A stretch of 6,160 nt of DNA. It comes from Candidatus Omnitrophota bacterium (lineage in GTDB: Bacteria; Omnitrophota; Gorgyraeia; 2-02-FULL-51-18). A program made the position numbers and the translations under genes. Under the pieces are notes generated by a model. The model saw only the letters and a list, made by a program, of their open reading frames with translations. It had not been told where the DNA came from and searched no databases. The stretch covers positions 1 through 6,160 of the forward strand of contig JAHFFM010000119.1 in assembly GCA_023247935.1 (NCBI GenBank), written 5' to 3'. Below, piece after piece: positions 1-5,257 of this stretch; the stretch's first letter is position 1, and each line of letters begins with the position of its first letter.

Positions 1-1
1 T

Positions 2-283
2 TTTCACCGTGCTTTTGGCGTGCGGCGAACGCTTGTGATCAATTGGAGAAACACTTTTTTGTTCATGATTAAAAATTTAAGCGCAATTCGCCTCTTGGCG
101 CTTTTCGCGTTCTGGCTGCCATTGAGGATGATTTATTCTTTGGTTTCTTTTAAGCCGGAGCTAAGTATTGGTTTTTTTCAATCATTGCCTTTGCTGGGCA
201 GGGCACTGGCCCGAAGAAAAGCGGTGGCGTCTGACAGAAAAGCGTCGCAGACCAGCGAAAACTCTCTATTTATGAGGGTGTAG
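2..283 (+). CDS. GT2 family glycosyltransferase, C-terminal part (5' end outside window)
   Basis: About 93 residues are visible in an open frame that enters from the left edge. The first in-window candidate start (GTG at 20) is most likely an internal valine, because the frame is open before it and reads FHRAFGVRRT. The segment resembles the C-terminal tail of rhamnosyltransferase/WbbL-type GT2 proteins. It has an aromatic/His stretch, an RNTFLFMIKN motif, a hydrophobic and probably membrane-associated stretch (about residues 28-55 of the visible part), a LPLLGRALARRK segment, and a polar Ser/Lys-rich tail. The catalytic GT-A domain is not in the window, so donor and acceptor are unknown. The TAG stop (281-283) overlaps the next gene's GTG start by one base, so the two are probably co-transcribed. 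Assignment to GT2 rests on the tail pattern only and is moderately certain. Confidence 0.7.
   Translation, partial: FHRAFGVRRTLVINWRNTFLFMIKNLSAIRLLALFAFWLPLRMIYSLVSFKPELSIGFFQSLPLLGRALARRKAVASDRKASQTSENSLFMRV
274..278 (+). promoter_or_regulatory. Ribosome binding site of the WaaE-like gene
   Basis: GAGGG lies 4 bases before the GTG at 283, inside the end of the preceding gene. It supports the non-ATG start and coupling to the upstream stop TAG at 281-283. Confidence 0.5.
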
Positions 284-1050
284 TGAGCGCTAAAAAAATC
301 AGCCTGGCTGTTATTACTCGCAACGAAGAAGTAAAGCTGCGAGAGTGTCTGGATTCCGTGCCGTTTGCCGATGAAGTGGTGGTTGTAGATTCGGGAAGTA
401 CGGATAGAACCTGTGAAATCGCGGCTGCCGCCGGAGCCGTTGTTTACAGCCGGCCTTTTGAGGATTTTTCCAGCCAAAAAAATTTTGCAATGGAAAAGAC
501 CCGCGGGGAATGGGTTTTACTTTTGGACGCGGATGAGCGGTTAAGTCCCGGTCTTCAATCCGAAATTCAAAAAACCATTGCCAACCCAAGAGCTCTGGAC
601 GGTTATTTTCTACGCCGCGATAATTATCTTTTCGGTGGTCGTATGCGTTTTGGCGCCAACGCCTCGGATTGGCAGCTTCGATTGATTCGAAGCAAAAAAG
701 GCCGTTTTGAAGGTGTGGTTCATGAAAGAATTGTCTTGGAGGGGAAAGCCAGCCGCCTTCAAAAGCCGTTGATGCATTACTCCACCCGGACACTCGCGGA
801 ATACAAGACGAAATTTGCGTTATTCTGTCCTTTGGACGCGGAACGGTTATGGAAAGAGGGAAAGAAACCGACTTTTTACCATCTTTTGATTAAGCCGCTT
901 CTTGAATTTGTTTATTTTTATTTTGTTAAATTCGGGTTTCTGGATGGTTCGCGAGGACTGCTTTATCAAGTTCTTTCCACGCGGTATCTTTATGCAAAAT
1001 ATTGGCGGGCCTCGCAGCTTTTTCGTGAGCGCAACCGGGCCTCCTATTGA
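283..1050 (+). CDS. WaaE/KdtX-like GT2 glycosyltransferase (LPS core beta-glucosyltransferase family)
   Basis: This 255-residue GT-A fold inverting glycosyltransferase resembles the WaaE/KdtX group, whose characterised members add glucose to the inner-core heptose of LPS at the cytoplasmic membrane face. The N-terminus reads ISLAVITRNEE (6-16). The nucleotide-binding motif VVVVDSGSTDRT lies at 32-43, QKNFAM at 65-70, and the metal-binding DAD motif within LLLDADER (79-86). A VHER motif at 146-149 falls where this family carries its catalytic-loop region. A Tyr/Phe-rich segment (about 199-222) probably sits at the membrane. Full length is typical for the family. The start is GTG at 283, with GAGGG at 274-278 as ribosome binding site. 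No good ATG precedes the conserved strand. The last codon (Tyr, 1045-1047) and the TGA stop lie inside the terminus of the palindromic element, so the native protein probably ended at Ser254. The exact sugar is inferred from the family. Confidence 0.88.
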   Translation: MSAKKISLAVITRNEEVKLRECLDSVPFADEVVVVDSGSTDRTCEIAAAAGAVVYSRPFEDFSSQKNFAMEKTRGEWVLLLDADERLSPGLQSEIQKTIANPRALDGYFLRRDNYLFGGRMRFGANASDWQLRLIRSKKGRFEGVVHERIVLEGKASRLQKPLMHYSTRTLAEYKTKFALFCPLDAERLWKEGKKPTFYHLLIKPLLEFVYFYFVKFGFLDGSRGLLYQVLSTRYLYAKYWRASQLFRERNRASY

Positions 1051-1112
1051 CCTACCTAAAAATAACAAGCCAAACGGGTGGCGCATGAAATCTATTCTTA
1101 TTTATCCAAAAA
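1045..1112 (+). repeat. Left inverted-repeat arm of the palindromic element
   Basis: This 68-base arm pairs with 1157-1226. It begins with TATTGACCTACC and ends with TTTATCCAAAAA. Its first bases contain the last sense codon and the TGA stop of the WaaE-like gene. Confidence 0.85.
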
Positions 1113-1156
1113 GGACAGCACATCGCAGCCCGATTTTTTTTGAGGTCCTGATAGCG

Positions 1157-1226
1157 TTTTTGGATAAATAAAATAGGTTTCATGTGACAGGACCCGTTTG
1201 GCTCATTATTTTTAGGGAGGTCAATA
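1157..1226 (-). repeat. Right inverted-repeat arm of the palindromic element
   Basis: This 70-base arm begins TTTTTGGATAAATA and ends GGGAGGTCAATA. Compared with the left arm it has about two net extra bases, mostly around 1184-1191, where the two arms have diverged. Confidence 0.85.
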
Positions 1227-1306
1227 AATTCAATCGCATGAAGTTTGTTTCGGAGGCCCAAATCGGTTATTCTAATAGGCTCTAATATAAGGAAGGCGAA
1301 TCAGTT
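1227..1306 (+). promoter_or_regulatory. Leader region of the wecB operon; only a weak promoter candidate
   Basis: This is the only non-coding, non-repeat DNA upstream of the second operon. TTGTTT (1245-1250) followed after 17 bases by TATTCT (1268-1273) is a weak sigma-70-like pair, with 3 of 6 and 4 of 6 consensus matches. I see no operator or riboswitch. The downstream operon could equally be read from an upstream promoter through the palindrome. Confidence 0.2.
1289..1296 (+). promoter_or_regulatory. Ribosome binding site of wecB
   Basis: AAGGAAGG is a purine-rich Shine-Dalgarno-like site 10 bases before the ATG at 1307. It supports that start. Confidence 0.6.
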
Positions 1307-2428
1307 ATGGCGGTAAAAAAGAAGCATCAGCGTCCGAAAATAGCGGTTGTTCTGGGGACTCGTCCCGAGATTATTAAAATGAGCCCGGTGATCCGCTATT
1401 TGGAGCGTTTCAAAAAAGATTATTTTATTGTGCATACGGGACAGCATTATTCGTTTGAGATGGACAGGTTGTTTTTTAAGGAATTAGAGCTTCCCGAGCC
1501 AAAGCATCAATTGTCGGTTCATTTGGCTCCTTCGCAGGGTCATGGGGAGCATTTAGGCCGCATGCTGAGCCATTTGGAGAAAATTTTTCTGGATGAAAAG
1601 CCTTCCGTGATAGCCGTGCAGGGAGATACGAATACGGTGCTCGCGGGCGCTTTAGTGGCTTCCAAAATTCACGGCATTCAAGTGGCGCATGTGGAAGCGG
1701 GTCTGAGAAGTTATGACCGCGAAATGCCCGAAGAGATTAACCGCATTTTGACGGACCACATTTCAGATTATTTATTTCCGCCGACGCAGCTGGCCAAAAA
1801 GATTTTGCTCTCCGAAGGAATCTCGGCGAAAAAAATCCATGTCACGGGCAATACCATTGTGGATGCCGTGGTGCAGAACATGAAAATTGCGGAAAAAAAG
1901 GGCTTGCCTATGCCTTATGGCCTAAAAACCAACGAACCTTTTTTCCTGATGACAATGCATCGGCAGGAAAATGTGGATTTCAAGGACCGGTTGAAAGCTA
2001 TTTTGATCGGACTTTCACGCGTTCATGAACATTTTAAAATCCCCATTATTTTCCCTATGCATCCCCGAACAGAAAAAATGCTAAAAACATTCGGGCTTAC
2101 TCTTCCGGCAGGCGTGCGTCATGTGGCGCCCGCAGGTTTCCTGGATTTTTTAAGGCTGGAAGGAAAGGCTAAGCTCATTCTGAGTGATTCCGGCGGCGTG
2201 CAGGAAGAAGCTTGTATTTTAAAAGTGCCTTGTGTGACGCTTCGCACGACAACGGAGCGTCCCGAGACTTTGACCACCGGAGGCAATGTTCTGGCGGGTT
2301 ATGATCCCGTAAAAATTCTTTCCGGCGCCAAAAAAATGATTTCCAAAAAAGCCGTGTGGAAAAATCCGTTTGGGGATGGCCGCAGCGGCGAGCGGATTGT
2401 TCAAATCCTGGAAAATCAAGCCACGTGA
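1307..2428 (+). CDS. wecB: UDP-N-acetylglucosamine 2-epimerase (non-hydrolysing)
   Basis: This 373-residue cytoplasmic enzyme, of usual family length, reversibly converts UDP-GlcNAc to UDP-ManNAc, the precursor of ManNAc or ManNAcA residues in envelope polysaccharides. Family motifs are complete and in order: VVLGTRPEIIKMSPVI (14-29), TGQHYS (44-49), QGDTNT (105-110, with the catalytic-type Asp107), HVEAGLRS (128-135, Glu130), MPEEINR (140-146), TGNTIVDAV (180-188), MHRQEN (217-222, His218), MHPRT (251-255), SDSGGVQEEA (293-302) and TTERPET (315-321). The ATG at 1307 has a good ribosome binding site and places the first strand about ten residues in. It opens the second run of genes, and its TGA overlaps the next gene by four bases (GTGA). 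No UDP-ManNAc dehydrogenase (WecC) is visible in the window. A related hydrolysing epimerase is possible but less likely given the full set of non-hydrolysing motifs. Confidence 0.95.
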   Translation: MAVKKKHQRPKIAVVLGTRPEIIKMSPVIRYLERFKKDYFIVHTGQHYSFEMDRLFFKELELPEPKHQLSVHLAPSQGHGEHLGRMLSHLEKIFLDEKPSVIAVQGDTNTVLAGALVASKIHGIQVAHVEAGLRSYDREMPEEINRILTDHISDYLFPPTQLAKKILLSEGISAKKIHVTGNTIVDAVVQNMKIAEKKGLPMPYGLKTNEPFFLMTMHRQENVDFKDRLKAILIGLSRVHEHFKIPIIFPMHPRTEKMLKTFGLTLPAGVRHVAPAGFLDFLRLEGKAKLILSDSGGVQEEACILKVPCVTLRTTTERPETLTTGGNVLAGYDPVKILSGAKKMISKKAVWKNPFGDGRSGERIVQILENQAT

Positions 2429-3438
2429 AAATAGCTTTTTTCACTTATCCCTCGGCGTTTCAAAATGTCGGCGGGGGAGAAGTGGTGCTTCTTAAGCTGC
2501 GTGAGTACCTTTCAAAAAAAAGCGTTCAAATAGATCTATTCGACCCCTGGAAATCCCGCGTGGAAGATTATGACGTGATTCACGTTTTTGGTTCCGTGAA
2601 AGACTGTTTGGGTTTGATCCGGGTAGCCAATACAAAGCGGGTACCCGTGGTTTCCAGTCCGGTTTTGTGGTCGGACCCTTGCATGGGTTTTTCTTTTTTT
2701 GTTCGTCACGCGATTAAATTTCTTTTTCCGGCATTTCCTTCCGAGAGACGCGAAATTTTAATGCGGTCCAGCCTGCTTTTTCCAAATTCCGAGATGGAGA
2801 AAAAGCATATTCACCGTTATTTCGCGGTGCCCCTTGAAAAAATGAAGGTGATTTACAACGGCGTGGATAAATCGTTTGCGGATACGAATCCTTCTTTATT
2901 TCGTTCCAAATACGGGACCTATCCGTTTGTTTTAAGTGTTGGCCGAATTGAACCCCGAAAAAACCAGCTGAATTTGATTCGCGCCATGAAATCATTAAAA
3001 AATACCCGACTTGTCTTGATTGGCGATCCTGTTTCGGATTATCAGGCTTACTATCAGTCATGCCGCCAAGAGGGCGAAGGTTTTACGGAATTTATTCCCG
3101 CTATTGCCCATGGCGACCCGCTTTTAAAATCAGCGTACACGGCCTGTTCATTGTTTGCGCTTCAAGGTTGGTTTGAAACCCCTGGATTGGTGGCGCTTGA
3201 GGCAGGGCTTGCGGGCGCCAATTTAGCTGTAACGGCTGGCGGGAGCACGAAGGAATATTTTGGGACCAAGGTGGAATATCTTGAGCCTCGAAATCCAGGG
3301 CAAATGTCCCAAGTTATTCTTAAAAATTTAAATAAGCCTAAAGATACCGCGCTGCAAAAATACATTATGGAAAATTTTACATGGGACAAAATTGCGGACC
3401 ATTACATAGCTGCTTATCAGGGAGCGGCCAAATCTTGA
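2425..3438 (+). CDS. GT4 family glycosyltransferase (GT-B fold)
   Basis: This retaining GT-B glycosyltransferase probably adds a sugar to a lipid-linked glycan at the cytoplasmic membrane face; donor and acceptor are unknown. I start it at GTG 2425, giving 337 residues and an MKIAFFTYPS N-terminus. The frame stays open upstream to an ATG at 2356, but that start would overlap wecB by 73 bases and add 23 residues unlike a GT-B first strand. The N-terminal domain has a glycine-rich GGGE loop (16-19) and DVIHVFG (50-56). The C-terminal donor domain has VIYNGVD (142-148), VLSVGRIEPRKN (169-180; Arg174 and Lys179 at the usual phosphate-contact positions), and the EX7E motif FETPGLVALEA with Glu251 and Glu259. 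The N-terminal domain is short (about 165 residues), so the protein is somewhat below usual GT4 length. It is linked by four-base overlaps to both neighbours. Confidence 0.88.
   Translation: MKIAFFTYPSAFQNVGGGEVVLLKLREYLSKKSVQIDLFDPWKSRVEDYDVIHVFGSVKDCLGLIRVANTKRVPVVSSPVLWSDPCMGFSFFVRHAIKFLFPAFPSERREILMRSSLLFPNSEMEKKHIHRYFAVPLEKMKVIYNGVDKSFADTNPSLFRSKYGTYPFVLSVGRIEPRKNQLNLIRAMKSLKNTRLVLIGDPVSDYQAYYQSCRQEGEGFTEFIPAIAHGDPLLKSAYTACSLFALQGWFETPGLVALEAGLAGANLAVTAGGSTKEYFGTKVEYLEPRNPGQMSQVILKNLNKPKDTALQKYIMENFTWDKIADHYIAAYQGAAKS
3419..3424 (+). promoter_or_regulatory. Ribosome binding site supporting a TTG start at 3435
   Basis: AGGGAG lies 10 bases upstream of TTG 3435, within the end of the GT4 gene. 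It supports initiation at TTG rather than at the ATG at 3381. Confidence 0.5.
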
Positions 3439-4115
3439 AATTATCCGTGATTATTCCTGTATTTAATGAAAATAAAACCATGCACCGGATTTTAGAAATT
3501 ATTCGTTCCGTGCCGGTTGAAAAAGAAATCATTGTCGTGGATGACGGCTCAACGGATGGGACACGCGACATTTTAAAGTCCCAACCGCAAGACGGCAAAG
3601 TACGTGTCATTCTTCATGAAAGAAATCAGGGAAAAGGCAGTGCGGTTCGGACGGGAATCCGCGAAGCAAAGGGAGACGCCATTATTATCCAGGACGCGGA
3701 TCTGGAGTATGACCCCATGGATTACCCGCTTCTTTTGGACGCGATGCGAAAAACAGACGCAGATGTGGTTTATGGCTCGCGTTTTTTGGGCAAAAAAAAG
3801 GTAACCTCGTTTTGGCATCGTTTGGTGAATGGTTTTTTGACGGTTTTGACGAATATTCTTTTTGGCAGCCATTTAACGGATATGGAAACCTGTTATAAGC
3901 TTTTTCGCTCGTCTTTGCTGAAAGAAATCCCTCTTTATTCCACCGGGTTTGAAATTGAGGTGGAACTGACCGTTAAAACTCTGAAAAAGGGAGCGAAGAT
4001 CGTGGAAGTGCCCATTTCCTATAAGGGGCGCTCCTTTCACGAAGGTAAAAAAATCGGCTGGAGAGATGGCGTGAAAGCCGTGGTGTCTTTGTTGAAATAC
4101 CGCCTGTTTTCATGA
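3435..4115 (+). CDS. DPM1-like GT2 glycosyltransferase (polyprenyl-phosphate sugar synthase-like)
   Basis: This 226-residue GT-A enzyme belongs to the group of dolichol/undecaprenyl-phosphate mannosyl- and glucosyltransferases. Members usually move a sugar from a nucleotide donor to a polyprenyl phosphate. Motifs are LSVIIPVFNE (3-12), EIIVVDDGSTDGT (31-43), GKGSAVRTG (66-74), the metal-binding QDADLEYDP (86-94), VVYGSRF (111-117), TDMETCYKLF (148-157) and EGKKIGWRDG (203-212), all typical of this subgroup. No C-terminal transmembrane helices are present, so it should be soluble or peripheral. I choose TTG 3435, which overlaps the previous stop as TTGA and puts the first beta strand right at the N-terminus. 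The ATG at 3381 would add 18 residues that overlap the preceding gene. The next gene starts within its stop (ATGA). Substrate is unproven. A direct glycan-extending GT2 is the alternative. Confidence 0.88.
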   Translation: MKLSVIIPVFNENKTMHRILEIIRSVPVEKEIIVVDDGSTDGTRDILKSQPQDGKVRVILHERNQGKGSAVRTGIREAKGDAIIIQDADLEYDPMDYPLLLDAMRKTDADVVYGSRFLGKKKVTSFWHRLVNGFLTVLTNILFGSHLTDMETCYKLFRSSLLKEIPLYSTGFEIEVELTVKTLKKGAKIVEVPISYKGRSFHEGKKIGWRDGVKAVVSLLKYRLFS

Positions 4116-5257
4116 AATATGTTTTTAAGAAAAAACGCAATATTTTGATCGCGTCAGCCGTCGATGCGATTTTCGGGATTTTCTTCAAGCCCAAGCCTCA
4201 TTTCGATTCTCATCTTAAGCCCAAAAAAATATTAGTGGTTCGTCTGGACCATTTGGGTGATATTTTGCCTGCGACCGCTTTTCCTCAAATTTTAAAAGAA
4301 AATTTTCCGGGCGCGGAAGTGCATTTTTTAACCAACCGGATGGGTGAGGAGCTTTTAAAAAATAATCCCTATGTCGATAAAGTTTGGGTTGGGCCTTCCT
4401 GGTTTCAAAGAACATTAACTTCTGACACGGAAGTAAATCGTATTCATCCGCTTGTCCGGCGTTTAAGGGAAGAAGCTTTTGATTTGGGTTTGGCTCCCAG
4501 GGGAGACGCGCGGGAAAATTATCTTTTGTGGCGGGCAAAAATTCGGAACAGGGTCGGATACGGGATCACGGGGGGCTCTTTTTTTCTAACGCATTCGGTT
4601 CCTTATGTTTTTGGGGCTCATGAATCGCAGCATGGAATCGATTTATTGAAATACATCGGCGTTCAAAATCCTCATTCATCCCCAAAGATTTATTGGACGG
4701 AAGCCGAGGAATTAGAGTGTCGAGCGGCGTTACAAAAAAAGGGATACATCGGGAATGGATGGATTGGGCTGCAGGTGGATGCGGGAACTCCGACCAAAGA
4801 ATGGCCTTTAGAAAATTACCAACTTTTTTTGGAAATGGCCGCTGAAAAGGTTTCTTCCGAAAAAATCGTTTTTTTGGGCACAAGCGCGCGGCGCGCTCAC
4901 TGGCTTGACGGAGTTATAGAAGCCAAAGGAAAAAAGAAGCAATGGCTTAACCTTGTTGGAAAAACAAACCTGAGAGAGCTTTTTTATCTTTTAAAAACAT
5001 TGAAGATTTATGCGGGTCTTGATTCAGGGCCTTCGCATGTAGCGGCGTCATACGGCATTCCTTCTCTTTTTTTGTATAGCGGCACCAATGTTTTTGACCA
5101 ATGGAAGCCGCTCGCGGAAAATGCTTACACGTTGACGCATCCGGTGCCATGCTCTCCTTGCCGACAAACCAAATGTCCCATTCAGGGGCATCCGTGTTTA
5201 TCTCAAATTACGCCAGCGCAGGTGATGAGCTGGGTTTTGGAGCGAAGTTATGGATAA
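4112..5257 (+). CDS. GT9 family glycosyltransferase, ADP-heptose:LPS heptosyltransferase-like
   Basis: This 381-residue GT-B protein resembles WaaF/WaaC/WaaQ heptosyltransferases, which transfer heptose from ADP-heptose to LPS inner core at the cytoplasmic membrane face. The first Rossmann strand and acceptor loop read KKILVVRLDHLGDILPATAF (38-57). VGYG is at 148-151. GLQVDAGTPTKEWPLENY (219-236) begins the donor domain. IVFLGTS (252-258), LVGKTNLREL (281-290) and the signature GLDSGPSHVAASYGIP (302-317) follow. Near the C-terminus is a PCSPC-x4-C-x6-C cluster (Cys347, 350, 355, 362), a pattern also present in WaaF/WaaQ-type proteins. A basic N-terminal extension of about 37 residues carries a short hydrophobic segment (11-25) that may bind the membrane. 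The ATG start overlaps the previous stop as ATGA; no strong ribosome binding site is visible, fitting translational coupling. Heptose as donor is inferred from the family only. Confidence 0.9.
   Translation: MKYVFKKKRNILIASAVDAIFGIFFKPKPHFDSHLKPKKILVVRLDHLGDILPATAFPQILKENFPGAEVHFLTNRMGEELLKNNPYVDKVWVGPSWFQRTLTSDTEVNRIHPLVRRLREEAFDLGLAPRGDARENYLLWRAKIRNRVGYGITGGSFFLTHSVPYVFGAHESQHGIDLLKYIGVQNPHSSPKIYWTEAEELECRAALQKKGYIGNGWIGLQVDAGTPTKEWPLENYQLFLEMAAEKVSSEKIVFLGTSARRAHWLDGVIEAKGKKKQWLNLVGKTNLRELFYLLKTLKIYAGLDSGPSHVAASYGIPSLFLYSGTNVFDQWKPLAENAYTLTHPVPCSPCRQTKCPIQGHPCLSQITPAQVMSWVLERSYG
5239..5242 (+). promoter_or_regulatory. Ribosome binding site of the second GT4 gene
   Basis: GGAG lies seven bases before ATG 5250, within the end of the GT9 gene. 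It fixes the start and the eight-base overlap. Confidence 0.5.

Larger units (their letters stand above)
1045..1226. mobile_element. MITE-like palindromic element, about 178 bp, flanked by TA dinucleotides
   Basis: Two long arms, 1045-1112 and 1157-1226, are imperfect reverse complements, roughly 85% identical by hand alignment. Outer ends match as TATTGACCT / AGGTCAATA. The outer 35 bases differ at three positions, and the inner 27 or so (from ATGAAA to ATCCAAAAA) differ at one position plus one indel. The arms differ most around 1080-1085 versus 1184-1191. The loop (1113-1156) includes a run of eight T (1134-1141). A further AGGAC (1112-1116) can pair with GTCCT (1145-1149) as an inner stem. 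A TA sits at both ends (1045-1046 and 1225-1226), as expected for the TA target duplication of the IS630/Tc1/mariner superfamily. There is no transposase frame inside, so it would be non-autonomous. Alternatives are a decayed insertion sequence remnant or an intergenic palindrome acting as an RNA hairpin. Family assignment is inference, since no second copy is present here. Confidence 0.7.

Noticed and set aside
314..793. Minus-strand open frame of 159 codons
   Set aside because: It lies entirely antisense to the WaaE-like GT2 gene, whose motifs are complete. The composition (rich in Arg, Pro, Phe, Trp) is typical of antisense translation.
1113..1156. T-run in the palindrome loop as an intrinsic terminator
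   Set aside because: The eight T (1134-1141) are not directly preceded by a GC-rich hairpin. The short AGGAC/GTCCT stem encloses the T run rather than preceding it.
902..1171. Plus-strand open frame of 89 codons running through the end of the GT2 gene into the palindrome
   Set aside because: It overlaps the well-supported GT2 gene in another frame, has no family motifs, and its second half is just translated inverted-repeat arm.
1052..1261. Minus-strand open frame of 69 codons in the gap, with a peptide resembling one on the other strand (DLPKNN-type)
   Set aside because: The similarity of the two peptides comes from the inverted-repeat arms read on opposite strands. It has no protein family features and lies almost wholly within the element.
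4732..4745. Run of seven A followed by GGG as a programmed frameshift site
   Set aside because: The GT9 frame continues with intact motifs on both sides, and no alternative frame downstream carries a recognisable domain.
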